Positions 9,131 to 17,608 of a stretch of 44,361 nucleotides of DNA are shown here, piece after piece. The notes below the pieces were generated by a model. It did no database searches. It saw only the letters and a list, made by a program, of their open reading frames with translations, and was not told the origin of the DNA. The position numbers and the translations under genes were made by a program. Position 1 is the first letter of the stretch; every line of letters starts with the position of its first letter. The DNA comes from Sphingomicrobium sp. (lineage in GTDB: Bacteria; Pseudomonadota; Alphaproteobacteria; Sphingomonadales; Sphingomonadaceae). The DNA is taken from contig JANWLR010000056.1 of assembly GCA_025450755.1 (NCBI GenBank), positions 1 to 44,361 on the forward strand, given 5' to 3'.

Positions 9131-9780
9131 TCTTCCTCGTCGGTCTCGATCAGCAGCCAGTTGGGATCAGGCGATCCGGTATCGCGGCGGAAGGTCCACA
9201 GGTCGCGGGTCTGAACCGCGTCGCTGAGCGAGCCGGCGACCACCTGCCCCTCCGAATTGCGCGTTACGGCGGCTATGTCCGCCTCGAAGCGCACCGTAAT
9301 AACCGCCACGCCGCGCTCAAGCGTCGCTTCGGAGATGACCGCCTGGTCAATCGTCACCAGTCGGTTATCGAGCGTCAATCCGCCCTCGTGCCTGTGCTCT
9401 ACCGCAGCAGCGAACGCATCATAGACGTGCGGCTCGACATGACTGCGCAAGGCATCCAGGTCGCCCTTCCAGAAGGCGTCGAGGATCATTCGATATGCCG
9501 CCTTGGCGCCATCGAGGAAGCGGGCAACGTCGAAGCTCGGGTCGGCCGCGAGAATTGCTCGAACCCCTGGCCCGGCGGTCGGTACAAAAGCCATGTCGCC
9601 CGGATCAGCGGGAGCGGGCTGCGCGACCGGCGCCTGCCTCACTTGCGGTGCGGCGCGAGCATCGGAGTCGGCGGGCTTCAGGATGGGTTGCTGCTCATGC
9701 CCGGTGCGCTCGCCAAGCACGCTGTAAAGGCGTAGCCCGATGAAGAGGGCGACCAAAGCGAGGATAACTATAACGGTCAA
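9127..9780 (-). CDS. Tim44-like domain protein
   Basis: The protein has 217 residues, one N-terminal helix (about 2-20, VIVILALVALFIGLRLYS), a proline/alanine-rich linker and a Tim44-like domain (about 75-215). The segment ILAADPSFDVARFLDGAKAA and the pattern ILDAFWKGDLDALRSHV are typical of bacterial Tim44/MRPL45-type domains. The alphaproteobacterial homologue is a membrane-attached relative of the mitochondrial import motor adaptor; its bacterial role is unclear. It is divergent from secB, a protein-export chaperone, with 196 bp between their starts. It leads the mltA-smr operon. Confidence 0.88.
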   Translation of the reverse strand: MTVIVILALVALFIGLRLYSVLGERTGHEQQPILKPADSDARAAPQVRQAPVAQPAPADPGDMAFVPTAGPGVRAILAADPSFDVARFLDGAKAAYRMILDAFWKGDLDALRSHVEPHVYDAFAAAVEHRHEGGLTLDNRLVTIDQAVISEATLERGVAVITVRFEADIAAVTRNSEGQVVAGSLSDAVQTRDLWTFRRDTGSPDPNWLLIETDEEE

Positions 9781-9976
9781 CGTTGAATCCTACTTGCGTC
9801 TCAGCGAACCAACATAGTGTGGATATCGTAAATATTCCAACACCGACCAACGCACGAGGGTGCCATTGCGCCTCATAAATGTCGCTGCTAGGCGCTCGGC
9901 GATGACGCACCGCCTCCAACATGGCGGCTCTCGATCAGCATAACAGCAGCACAAACCTCTTGTAAGGACAGCATCA

Positions 9977-10510
9977 ATGGCGGACCAGGAACCCAGTGCC
10001 GGCGGCAATGGCGCCGACGACAACGGCCAGCCCCAGGTTTCGATCCTTGCGCAATATGTGAAGGATCTTTCGGTCGAAAATCCAAGCGCTCCGCAGGTCT
10101 ATTCCTGGCAGGTCCAACCGAATCTCGACGTTCAGTTCAACTTGAACGCCCAGCCTCAGGTACAGGGCACGCACGAGGTCACGCTCAAGTTCGATATTTC
10201 CGCGCGATCGGACAATGGCGTCCACTTCGTCGTCGACCTCAGCTACGGCGGCTTGTTCGCAATCCGCAATGTGCCGGAAGAGGCGATCGCGCCCTTCCTG
10301 CTCATTGAGGCACCGCGGCTATTGTTCCCGTTCGCTCGCCAAGTCATTTCGGAAGCTGTCTCCGGAATGGGCTTCCCGCCCCTTTTGCTTGACCCGATCG
10401 ACTTTGCCTCCGCCTACATGGCGCAGGTCGAAGCGGCGCAGCAGCAGCCCGGGCTCGCTGGCGGCAACGGCGGGGCTTCGCAGCCCGCGGAAGAGCCCAC
10501 GGAGGGCTGA
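9977..10510 (+). CDS. secB: Protein-export chaperone SecB
   Basis: This 177-residue cytoplasmic chaperone keeps precursor proteins unfolded and hands them to SecA for Sec-dependent export. The first 20 residues are a polar tail; the conserved core begins at VSILAQYVKDLSVENP, followed by beta-strand regions such as VTLKFDISARSDNGVHFVVDLSYGG (spanning about 57-81), the helix EEAIAPFLLIEAPRLLFPFAR, and the family motif GFPPLLLDPIDFASAY. The length is slightly above the usual 150-170, because of both termini. It is the first gene on the plus strand after a divergent promoter region and is followed by murJ after 30 bp. Confidence 0.95.
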   Translation: MADQEPSAGGNGADDNGQPQVSILAQYVKDLSVENPSAPQVYSWQVQPNLDVQFNLNAQPQVQGTHEVTLKFDISARSDNGVHFVVDLSYGGLFAIRNVPEEAIAPFLLIEAPRLLFPFARQVISEAVSGMGFPPLLLDPIDFASAYMAQVEAAQQQPGLAGGNGGASQPAEEPTEG

Positions 10511-10540
10511 CATTTCCGCAGTGCGCGGGGGAACAACAGC

Positions 10541-12112
10541 ATGAATCTTGCCCGTTCTCTCGGATCGGTAGGCGGGCTGACGCTCGCAAGCCGGATTCTG
10601 GGCCTCGCGCGCGACATGCTGCTCGCCGAGTTCGTCGGCGCGAATTTTGCCTCTGATGCGTTCGCCGTGGCCTGGCGGATGCCGAACATGTTCCGGGCGC
10701 TTTTTGCCGAGGGCGCTTTCTCAGCGGCATTCATTCCGATGTTCAACCGCAAGGTCGCCGACAAGGACGGTCCCGGCCTGCCGGCAGGACTCGCCTGCTC
10801 CGAGGATGCCTTGTCGGAGTTGCTGCCCGCACTCGTTCTGTTGACGGTGCTATTGGAGCTTCTCGCCTGGCCGGCGACCTACATCATCTCGCTCGGCTTT
10901 CACGGCGTTTCGCACGAGCAATTCGCGTTCGCGGTGATGCTGACCAGGTTCACTTTTCCCTATTTGATGCTGATCTCGCTAGCCTCGCTCGCCGGGGGAA
11001 TCCTTAACTCGCTGCACAAATTCTGGGTTGCTGCCGCGGCGCCGATCTTGCTCAACATTGCCCAGATCGTTGCGCTTGTCTTCTTCCACACACATGAGCC
11101 GCTCAGCACGACCCGATACCAGGCGATGTCGGTTACGATTGGCGGCGCGCTCCAGCTTGCGTGGCTCGCGCATGCCTGCTGGTCGAGCCACGTCCGGCTA
11201 AAGCTCAAGCGGCCGACGATCAACGAGGACGTGAAGCGGCTGATCAAGCTGATTGGTCCTGCTGCTGCCGGAGCCGGTGCGGTTCAGTTCAACCTTTTGG
11301 TGTCGACCGCGTTGGCAACCGGCCTGCTGCCGCACGGATCGGTCTCCTACATCTATTATGCGGACCGCCTGAACCAGCTCCCGCTAGGCCTGATCGGGAT
11401 TGGCCTTGGCACAGTTCTCCTGCCCACCATCTCTCACCAGCTTGGCCGCGGGGCGGATGCCGAGGCGATGGCAACCCAGAACCGCGGCCTCGAACTCGCG
11501 CTATTCTTCACCTTGCCGGCGACGGTGGCACTGGTGATCTGCGGAGTGCCGATAATCCGGGGTCTTTTCCAGCACGGCCAGTTCGATGCGTCGGATGCGG
11601 TCAGGACCGGACAGGCGCTCGCCGCCTTCTCCATCGGACTTCCGTCCTACATCCTCGTGAAGGTGCTGACCCCCGGCTATTATGCGCGGCACGACACGAA
11701 AACGCCGATGCGCTTCGCGATAATTTCGATCGCGGTCAATCTCGCGCTCAACCTCGCCCTGATCCTGCCTTTGAAGCACGTCGGGCCGCCATTGGCGACG
11801 GCGCTCGCCTCGACCGTGAACGTCTGGCTGCTCTACCACACGCTCAAGAAGCGCGGTCACTTCGAACCTGACGCCCGCCTTCGCCGGCGGATTCCCCGGC
11901 TTGCCTTGGCCGCAATCCTGATGGGGATAGCGCTGTTCTTCGTCGCGCCGCTGATCGACCCATATCTCACCGGGTCGATTTTCCGCCGCGCCGGCGGGCT
12001 CGTCGCGCTCGTCGGCGCTGGCGGGCTGGTCTATGCAGCTGCCTGTCTCGTGACGGGCGGCTTCGTTCTCGATGATCTGAAATTGATGTTAAGGCGAACG
12101 CGACAGGCATGA
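10541..12112 (+). CDS. murJ: Lipid II flippase MurJ
   Basis: The product is a 523-residue inner-membrane protein with about fourteen helices, of the MOP exporter superfamily. It moves lipid II to the periplasmic face for peptidoglycan synthesis. The N-terminus SVGGLTLASRILGLARD, then ANFASDAFAVAWRMPNMFRALFAEG (about 33-57) and FIPMF form the strongly conserved MurJ opening. The internal segment SYIYYADRLNQLPLGLIGIG and KVLTPGYYARHDTKTP are also family signatures. It overlaps trpS by four bases (ATGA), so the two are co-translated. Confidence 0.96.
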   Translation: MNLARSLGSVGGLTLASRILGLARDMLLAEFVGANFASDAFAVAWRMPNMFRALFAEGAFSAAFIPMFNRKVADKDGPGLPAGLACSEDALSELLPALVLLTVLLELLAWPATYIISLGFHGVSHEQFAFAVMLTRFTFPYLMLISLASLAGGILNSLHKFWVAAAAPILLNIAQIVALVFFHTHEPLSTTRYQAMSVTIGGALQLAWLAHACWSSHVRLKLKRPTINEDVKRLIKLIGPAAAGAGAVQFNLLVSTALATGLLPHGSVSYIYYADRLNQLPLGLIGIGLGTVLLPTISHQLGRGADAEAMATQNRGLELALFFTLPATVALVICGVPIIRGLFQHGQFDASDAVRTGQALAAFSIGLPSYILVKVLTPGYYARHDTKTPMRFAIISIAVNLALNLALILPLKHVGPPLATALASTVNVWLLYHTLKKRGHFEPDARLRRRIPRLALAAILMGIALFFVAPLIDPYLTGSIFRRAGGLVALVGAGGLVYAAACLVTGGFVLDDLKLMLRRTRQA

Positions 12113-13122
12113 GCACGAGCACCCCGACACGAGTGGTTTCCGGAATCCAGCCGACCGGCGGTCTGCACCTCGGCAATCTGCTCGGCGCGATCCTCCGCTG
12201 GGTACGGATGCAGGATGAGGCCCAATGCCTGTTCTTCCTGGCCGATCTCCACGCCCTGACGGTCGATCTCGATCCGGCCGAGCTGAGCTCCAATGTTCGC
12301 GAAATGGCAGCGGCGTTGATCGCAAGCGGAATCGACCCCAAGAAATCGATCCTGTTCCGGCAGAGCGCGGTCCCTGCTCATTCGGAGCTCTGCTGGATCC
12401 TGAACGGGACGGCGCGAGTGGGCTGGCTGAACCGCATGACCCAATGGAAGGACAAGGCCGGAAAGAACCGTGAGGGTGCGTCGGTGGCACTATTCGACTA
12501 TCCGGTGCTGCAAGCTGCCGACATCCTGCTCTACCAGGCGACACATGTCCCCGTCGGCGAAGACCAGAAGCAGCATGTCGAGCTCACGCGCGACATTGCG
12601 ATCAAGTTTAATAACGACTTCGACGTCGAGCTATTCATCGTCCCCGAGCCGTTCATTGGCGGCGGGACAACTGCGCGGATCATGTCGCTTCGTGACGGCA
12701 AGGTGAAGATGTCCAAGTCCGACCCTTCAGAGATGAGCCGCGTGCATCTCACGGATAGCGACGATGAGATCGCGCAGAAGATCAGGAAAGCAAAGACCGA
12801 CCCCGAACCGCTGCCCGATAATGCCGCAGCGCTGGAAACTCGCCCCGAGGCAAAGAACCTGGTCGGGATTTATGCAGCCATTGTCGGCGAGGAGATCGAT
12901 CAGGTGCTCGACCATTTTGCCGGCCAGGGCTTCGGCCAGTTCAAGCCCGCACTTGCGGACGTGCTGGTCGCGCTGATCGCGCCCATTCGCGCGCGCCTCA
13001 ACGACTTGCGGCAAAATCACGATGAACTCGATCGAATTTTGGCGGAAGGCGCCGCGCGCGCCATCGAACTGGGATCGCCGGTCCTTGCCCAGGCCAAGAC
13101 CGCGGTCGGCCTCGCGCGCTAG
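12109..13122 (+). CDS. trpS: Tryptophan--tRNA ligase
   Basis: This 337-residue class I aminoacyl-tRNA synthetase charges tRNA-Trp in the cytoplasm. The HIGH-like motif is seen in QPTGGLHLGNLLGAI and the KMSKS loop is exact in GKVKMSKSDPS. Other landmarks are FFLADLHALT, NRMTQWKDKAG and YPVLQAADILLY with VPVGEDQKQHVEL, all typical of bacterial TrpRS. The length is close to the family norm of about 330. The ATG lies in a four-base overlap with the end of murJ. Confidence 0.97.
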   Translation: MSTSTPTRVVSGIQPTGGLHLGNLLGAILRWVRMQDEAQCLFFLADLHALTVDLDPAELSSNVREMAAALIASGIDPKKSILFRQSAVPAHSELCWILNGTARVGWLNRMTQWKDKAGKNREGASVALFDYPVLQAADILLYQATHVPVGEDQKQHVELTRDIAIKFNNDFDVELFIVPEPFIGGGTTARIMSLRDGKVKMSKSDPSEMSRVHLTDSDDEIAQKIRKAKTDPEPLPDNAAALETRPEAKNLVGIYAAIVGEEIDQVLDHFAGQGFGQFKPALADVLVALIAPIRARLNDLRQNHDELDRILAEGAARAIELGSPVLAQAKTAVGLAR

Positions 13123-13130
13123 CCCGCCCT

Positions 13131-13766
13131 TTGGATACACCTAATCAGCATGCAACCGCGCAGCCGTTGCCGCTTTCGCAGCGGCTTGCGGAGATTGTCG
13201 CAGAGCCTGGCCCCGAACGGCTTTCGTTCACCGAGCTGGCGGCGCAGCTGCGGTCCCGTGTGTGGGGCGGAATGCTGCTCATTTTTGCGGCGATCAACTT
13301 GCTGCCGCTGCCGCCCGGGACGAGCGTCTTCTTCGCGATCCCGCTGCTCATCGTTTCGGCGCAGATGGTATTCGGGCGAAGGAGCCCCTGGTTTCCTCGC
13401 CGAATCGACAAACGCGGAGTGACTAAACGGGAGCTTCAACGGCTGATCGACAAAATGGGATGGTTGGAAGCGCGCGTCGAGCGCATTTTCAAGCCTCGCC
13501 TGGCAGTCCTCACCGGCTCCGGCGCGATGCGCCTGATCGGCGTCGTGTGTTTCCTGCTCGCGCTAATTGCCGGCATTCCCATCCCGCTGTTCCATATGGC
13601 GCCTGCGGCAGCGATCGTGCTTTATGGTCTGGCGCTCATCTATCGCGACGGAGTGCTGGTCATCGCTGCTGCAATCGCAACAATGCTCGCCATAGTTGTC
13701 GATACGCTAATCGTCGGCTCCGGCTTCGTTGCGCTCACCTACGCCGCTTCCCGGTTGCACCTGTAG
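13131..13766 (+). CDS. ExoD-family membrane protein (exopolysaccharide synthesis)
   Basis: This 211-residue protein belongs to the ExoD family, named from Rhizobium, where mutants are altered in exopolysaccharide and alkali tolerance; the molecular role is unknown. The conserved pattern is seen in WGGMLLIFAAINLLPLPPGTS, the FGRRSPWFP segment and the repeat-like helix pair with AGIPIPLFHMAPA. There are four to five membrane helices. The frame opens at a TTG (13131) 8 bp after the trpS stop; there is no in-frame ATG before the conserved core, and another TTG at about 13164 is an alternative start. The gene probably belongs to the murJ-trpS transcript. Confidence 0.8.
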   Translation: MDTPNQHATAQPLPLSQRLAEIVAEPGPERLSFTELAAQLRSRVWGGMLLIFAAINLLPLPPGTSVFFAIPLLIVSAQMVFGRRSPWFPRRIDKRGVTKRELQRLIDKMGWLEARVERIFKPRLAVLTGSGAMRLIGVVCFLLALIAGIPIPLFHMAPAAAIVLYGLALIYRDGVLVIAAAIATMLAIVVDTLIVGSGFVALTYAASRLHL

Positions 13767-13775
13767 CATTCGAAC

Positions 13776-13792
13776 CGCTCGTCGGACGAGCG
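13776..13792. repeat. Inverted repeat after the exoD-like gene
   Basis: CGCTCGTC and GACGAGCG flank a single G, giving an almost perfect 17-bp palindrome 10 bp after the exoD stop. As RNA it could form a 7-bp stem with a CGG loop. No T tract follows, so it is either a Rho-independent terminator of poor quality or an operator for the following lipoprotein gene. Confidence 0.3.
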
Positions 13793-13883
13793 CCACGCTT
13801 CATCGACCGTTCACCGCTGTTGGTGCTATGGCGCAACTTACACCAATGCTGTTTCCTAGTTCCCGTTTGAAGGGGGAGTAACC

Positions 13884-14546
13884 ATGCGTATCCGCAATGT
13901 TGCAGCCGCGATCGCGCTCGGCACTGCCGCCATCGCGCTTTCCGCCTGCGCCGAGTCCATCACCTCGACCGTATCGCGGTACCAGGCGATGCCTGCGCCG
14001 CAGGGGCAAACTTTCTATGTCGTGCCCGATGGCGGCATGGCACGAAACGGCGGCCTCGAGTTCCAGCGTTATGCCGGGATCGTCGCGCAGCAGCTGGAAG
14101 CGCGGGGTTACAGGCCGGCTGACAATGCCCAGAGCGCGAACATGATCGTGCAGTTCGGCTACGGCGTCGACCATGGCCAGATGCGGTATGTCGAGGATCC
14201 GGTTGGCGGCTTCGGCGCCTGGGGCCCTTGTTGGGGTTCGGCCTTCTATCACCCGCGATTCGGATGGGGTTGGGGCGGCGGTTACCTCTTCGGGTGGAAT
14301 GATCCCTTTTGGTATGGCGACGGCATCGACAGCTATGTCGAGTACCATAGTCAGATGGACCTCCACATTCGAGCAGCAGGGACGAACGCGGCGTTATTCG
14401 ATGGCCGCGCGCAGGCGCGATCGGAGACGAACCGGCTCGACGTCGTGATCCCAAGCCTGGTCGACGCGATGTTCACGGGCTTCCCGGGCCGCAACGGCGA
14501 GACCGTGAAGATCACCATTCCAACCCGGCCGCCACAGCGGCAATAG
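13884..14546 (+). CDS. DUF4136 lipoprotein, Gly/Trp-rich
   Basis: The product has 220 residues and a clear lipoprotein signal with ALSAC at residues 18-22. The N-terminal half has the DUF4136 pattern (YQAMPAPQGQTFYVVPD, then a helix YAGIVAQQLEARGY and ANMIVQFGYG). The middle, about 105-150, is unusually rich in Gly, Trp, Tyr and Phe, with a single Cys. The C-terminal part resumes the DUF4136 pattern LHIRAAGTNAALFDGRAQA. The start has a very strong ribosome binding site (AGGGGGAG). The cell location should be the outer or inner membrane facing the periplasm; function is unknown. It is closed by a good terminator. Confidence 0.8.
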   Translation: MRIRNVAAAIALGTAAIALSACAESITSTVSRYQAMPAPQGQTFYVVPDGGMARNGGLEFQRYAGIVAQQLEARGYRPADNAQSANMIVQFGYGVDHGQMRYVEDPVGGFGAWGPCWGSAFYHPRFGWGWGGGYLFGWNDPFWYGDGIDSYVEYHSQMDLHIRAAGTNAALFDGRAQARSETNRLDVVIPSLVDAMFTGFPGRNGETVKITIPTRPPQRQ

Positions 14547-14565
14547 TCGCCGTTCAAAGCAAAAG

Positions 14566-14600
14566 AAGGCCCGTCGGATCGACTCCGGCGGGCCTTCCTT
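14566..14600. terminator. Bidirectional intrinsic terminator between the DUF4136 gene and dnaA
   Basis: AAGGCCCGTCGG (14566-14577) pairs with CCGGCGGGCCTT (14585-14596), a 12-bp stem with one G-T pair and a 7-base loop. TCCTTC follows on the plus strand, and on the minus strand the stem is followed by CTTTTGCTTTG, so it can serve both convergent genes. Confidence 0.8.
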
Positions 14601-14617
14601 CATGTCTCGGAATTATA

Positions 14618-16012
14618 TCAGCCTTCGAGCTGCCGCGTCAGCAATCGGATGTCCGCGTCGAGCTCGGCGTCGCTCGCCCGCAGTTTCTCGATCTGCCGAA
14701 CGGCGTGGATCACTGTGGTGTGGTCCCTACCGCCGAAACGCCGGCCGATGTCGGGCAGCGACTTCGGCGTCAGCTGCTTCGATAGGTACATGGCGACCTG
14801 CCGCGGGCGGGCGACCTCCCGGGCACGCCGCGCCGACGTCATCTCGGCCTTGCGGATGCGATAATGTTCGGCGACCTGCGTCTGGATCTCGTCGATCGAG
14901 ATTCGGCGCTGGTTGGCACGCAGCACATTGGCCAGCACTTCTTCGACGAACGCCACGTCGATCTCGCGGCCCGTCATCATCGCATACGCGCCAATGCGAT
15001 TGAGGGCGCCTTCGAGTTCGCGGATCGAGCTTGTCACCCGACGAGCGAGGAAGTCGATGACCGGGCGGGGCATGTCGACGCCCGGAAGCGCCTCCAGCTT
15101 TGAGACGATGATGTTGAACCGGAGCTCATAATCGGCCGAGTTGATGTCGGCGACCAAGCCCCAGGAGAGGCGTGAGAGGATGCGTGGCGCGATTCCGTCC
15201 AAGTCCTGCGGCGCGCGGTCCGAAGTGATCACCAGCCGACGGCCGGCGGTGATGATCTCGTTCATCGTGTGGAAGAATTCTTCCTGCGTCGAATCCTTGC
15301 CGGCGATAAACTGCACGTCGTCGATCAGCAGCAGGTCGGCGTTCCTGAGGCGCTGCTTGAACCCGATCGTATCATTCTCTTTCAGCGCCCGGATAAACTC
15401 GACCATGAACTTCTCGGCCGACATCGAAACCACTCTCGCACCGCGGTTGCGAGCAAGGAAAGCATGTCCAATCGCGTGCAGCAGGTGCGTCTTGCCGCGA
15501 CCCGTTCCACCGTGAATGAAAAGTGGATTGAAGCTGACTGTCGGCGACGTCGCTAGGGTTCTTGCAGCTGTGGCCGCGACCTCATTCGCTTTCCCGACGA
15601 CAAACGTCTCGAACCGGTAGCGCGGGTCGAAATTGGGCGCGTCGGGATCACGCTCGGCCGGTGGCGGTGACGCTTCAAGAATCAACAACGGTGCGGGCCG
15701 TGGCGCATCCGCAGCCGCAATCACGCGGACGTCGCGGACAACGGGTAGCACCGTCTTCCAAGCGAGCGTCAGCCGCTCGCCGAAATGCGACCGCACCCAA
15801 TCGGCCATGAATTGGCTAGGCATCACCAGGTCGAGCGCGCCGCTATCCGGCTCAAATGCACCGAGTTCTGCCGGCTTCAGCCAACCATCGAACGTACGTG
15901 CACCAAGATCGCGGCGAAGTCCCGTTCTGATCGATTCCCAGGCCGCTTCAAGCGGTGCTGCAACCGGCCCCCCAGCCAGTTCAGTTGAAGAATTCGCCCC
16001 AGCCGCCTGCAC
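14618..16012 (-). CDS. dnaA: Chromosomal replication initiator DnaA
   Basis: This 464-residue AAA+ protein binds DnaA boxes and opens the origin. Domain I (about 20-85) starts AAWESIRTGLRRDLGARTF. The AAA+ domain holds the Walker A GGTGRGKTHLL (about 168-178), Walker B LLLIDDVQF and sensor SRLSWGLVADI. Domain IV ends with the DnaA signature ARPRQVAMYLSKQLTPKSL and GGRDHTTVIHAVRQIEKL, which contacts the DNA box. The start is a GTG preceded by GGGAG. It lies downstream of mutM and rpsT on the same strand, an order common in alphaproteobacteria, with a long 370-bp leader. I see no cluster of DnaA boxes around it, so the origin is probably elsewhere. Confidence 0.97.
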   Translation of the reverse strand: MQAAGANSSTELAGGPVAAPLEAAWESIRTGLRRDLGARTFDGWLKPAELGAFEPDSGALDLVMPSQFMADWVRSHFGERLTLAWKTVLPVVRDVRVIAAADAPRPAPLLILEASPPPAERDPDAPNFDPRYRFETFVVGKANEVAATAARTLATSPTVSFNPLFIHGGTGRGKTHLLHAIGHAFLARNRGARVVSMSAEKFMVEFIRALKENDTIGFKQRLRNADLLLIDDVQFIAGKDSTQEEFFHTMNEIITAGRRLVITSDRAPQDLDGIAPRILSRLSWGLVADINSADYELRFNIIVSKLEALPGVDMPRPVIDFLARRVTSSIRELEGALNRIGAYAMMTGREIDVAFVEEVLANVLRANQRRISIDEIQTQVAEHYRIRKAEMTSARRAREVARPRQVAMYLSKQLTPKSLPDIGRRFGGRDHTTVIHAVRQIEKLRASDAELDADIRLLTRQLEG

Positions 16013-16178
16013 TGCTCCCGCGCCTCCCTCGTCTGACCCCCTGCAAGAGGCAAAGCGAGCCCGTTGCGAGCGAACCGAGTCGCACGCCCGAAGCCGTTTT
16101 TCTCTCTTGCCCCCGGCGCGGATTCGCGCCCGGAAAGTCCTTTCTGTGACTGTCTGCGGCTGCTTGCAAGTGCCGTTT

Positions 16179-16194
16179 TTTCACAGAAGTGAAA
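16179..16194. repeat. Palindrome TTTCAC-AGAA-GTGAAA in the dnaA leader
   Basis: Perfect 6-bp arms flank AGAA; on the minus strand this reads TTTCACTTCTGTGAAA about 170 bases before the dnaA GTG. It may be an operator or a leader hairpin. No factor can be assigned. Confidence 0.4.
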
Positions 16195-16262
16195 TAATGA
16201 GACTTGACATAGGATTCAGGCCGAAACTTCACGAGAGCGGCAGAAAACCGCCATTTTTGTGG

Positions 16263-16292
16263 TTAGCAACTCGTTAACTATCGCGCGAATCG
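16263..16292. promoter_or_regulatory. CtrA-like TTAG-N7-TTAA plus GcrA-like CGATTCG
   Basis: TTAG (16263-16266) and TTAA (16274-16277) are separated by exactly seven bases, one mismatch from the CtrA box TTAA-N7-TTAA. Nine bp further, 16286-16292 reads CGATTCG on the dnaA strand, matching the YGAKTCG motif of GcrA/CcrM promoters. Both lie between rpsT and dnaA. The assignment uses the Caulobacter consensus. Confidence 0.35.
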
Positions 16293-16331
16293 CCGGAATT
16301 GCTGCATTTTTCTGACGGTCCAGAACGGGGA

Positions 16332-16357
16332 CGAGCCGCCGGTGCCCCGACGGCTCG
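16332..16357. terminator. Weak hairpin after rpsT
   Basis: CGAGCCG (16332-16338) pairs with CGGCTCG (16351-16357) around a 12-base loop, 26 bp after the rpsT stop on the minus strand. No U tract follows, so it may be a processing or pausing hairpin rather than a true terminator. Confidence 0.3.
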
Positions 16358-16382
16358 AACGTTACGTTTCTGGCACGCTTCT

Positions 16383-16646
16383 TCAGCCGAGCGATGCAAC
16401 CCTTTTGGACAGGCGGGAAAATTTACGTGCGGCAGTGTTCCTGTGGATAACCCCGCGAGCCACGCCCCGTGCAATTTCCGGCTGCATCTTTTTCAGCGCC
16501 TCGACCGCGTCCGCCTTCTTGCCCGACTCGATCGCCGACTCGACGGCCTTGATGAAAGTCCGGATCCGGCTGATTCGCGAATGGTTGATGCTTCCGCGAT
16601 TCGCGTTGCGGCGGATGCGCTTTTTGGCTTGCGGCGTATTCGCCAT
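16383..16646 (-). CDS. rpsT: 30S ribosomal protein S20
   Basis: This 87-residue basic protein binds 16S rRNA early in 30S assembly. The sequence is typical from the first residues ([17 protein letters not shown]) to [18 protein letters not shown] near the C-terminus. A GAGGAAC ribosome binding site precedes the ATG. It lies between mutM and dnaA on the same strand, 106 bp downstream of mutM, and its own promoter is expected in that gap. An exact DnaA-box sequence falls inside the gene where VIHR is encoded. Confidence 0.97.
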   Translation of the reverse strand: MANTPQAKKRIRRNANRGSINHSRISRIRTFIKAVESAIESGKKADAVEALKKMQPEIARGVARGVIHRNTAARKFSRLSKRVASLG

Positions 16647-16752
16647 CTAAAGTTCCTCGTGTTCCGTGCAGCTCAATGAAAAAGCGGCGCAAAGCCAAAC
16701 GGCTGCGCCGACGCGGGCGTTCCACTACTGAGAGAGGCCCCGAAGGTCAACC

Positions 16753-17559
16753 TTAGCGCTGGCACTTCGAACAGTAAAATGTCGAACGGCCGCCCTGAAC
16801 GACTCGTTTCACCGTCCCGCCGCATAGGCACGCCTGCCCCTCGCGATCGTAGACGGCGAAGCTTTTCGGGAAATAGCCGAGTTCGCCGTCAGGTGAAGCA
16901 AAGTCGCGCAGTGTCGATCCGCCAGCCGCAATCGCCTCGTCCAGCACCTCGCGGATCGCTTCGACCAACCGTAGCAGACGTTCGAGGGAAATCGAGCCGC
17001 CAGGCCGCTTCGGGTGGATACCGGCGCGGAACAGCGCCTCGCAGACATAGATGTTGCCGAGCCCGGCAGCGATGCGCTGATCGAGCAGGAGTAGCTTTAT
17101 TGCGGCGGTGCGCCCCGCCAGACGCTTCTTAAGCTCGCGCGCATCGAGATCGAGGGGTTCGGGGCCGAGGGTCTTCATCGCCGGCCAATTGTCCAGCTCG
17201 GCGGTCGCAATCAGGTCCAGCGACCCGAAGCGCCGCGCATCGTTCAGTGCGAGCCGATGTCCCTCTTCAGTCTCAATGATGAAGTGGTCGTGCTTTTCGA
17301 TATGGCTTGGGTCGATCCGCCACTTGCCGGACATCCCGAGGTGGAAGACGAGCGTGTCGCCACGGTCGGTATCGACCAGACCGTATTTCGCCCGGCGGCG
17401 CAGGCCGACTACCCTCGCCCCAGTGAGCCGCTGACCAAGGTCGACGGGGAGTGCCCGACGAAGATCGGGCCGGCGCGCCTCGACTCGCGCGATTCTGCGG
17501 CCCTGAAGGACGCGCTCCAGGCCGCGCACCGTCGTCTCAACTTCGGGAAGTTCGGGCAT
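16753..17559 (-). CDS. mutM: Formamidopyrimidine-DNA glycosylase MutM
   Basis: The enzyme removes 8-oxoguanine and formamidopyrimidines from DNA and cuts the abasic site. The 268-residue protein begins [14 protein letters not shown], where the N-terminal proline is the catalytic nucleophile and the Glu next to it is also required. [11 protein letters not shown] carries the catalytic lysine region and [14 protein letters not shown] is the helix-two-turn-helix. The zinc finger at the C-terminus has four cysteines (CLCGG and CSKCQR). It is divergent from ubiE with a 49-bp gap and shares its strand with rpsT and dnaA. Confidence 0.97.
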   Translation of the reverse strand: MPELPEVETTVRGLERVLQGRRIARVEARRPDLRRALPVDLGQRLTGARVVGLRRRAKYGLVDTDRGDTLVFHLGMSGKWRIDPSHIEKHDHFIIETEEGHRLALNDARRFGSLDLIATAELDNWPAMKTLGPEPLDLDARELKKRLAGRTAAIKLLLLDQRIAAGLGNIYVCEALFRAGIHPKRPGGSISLERLLRLVEAIREVLDEAIAAGGSTLRDFASPDGELGYFPKSFAVYDREGQACLCGGTVKRVVQGGRSTFYCSKCQR

Positions 17560-17608
17560 CGGTGGCGATATGGCGGAGCGTCGCCAAGCCCGCTAGAGGC
17601 GCAGACCC

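Larger units (their letters stand above)
16013..16382. promoter_or_regulatory. 370-bp leader of dnaA, no gene
   Basis: No coding frame of either strand looks real here. The region holds two GATTC and one GAATC site (CcrM targets), a 16-bp palindrome, a TTAG-N7-TTAA element and a hairpin at the rpsT end, described separately. Being AT-richer than its surroundings and directly upstream of dnaA, it is the expected site of cell-cycle-controlled dnaA promoters and possibly of a long 5' untranslated leader. Confidence 0.6.

Noticed and set aside
16442-16450. Exact DnaA box (TTATCCACA on the minus strand) near dnaA
   Set aside because: It lies inside rpsT where the conserved residues VIHR force almost this sequence (GTT ATC CAC A). 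No other boxes cluster nearby, so it is not evidence for an origin.
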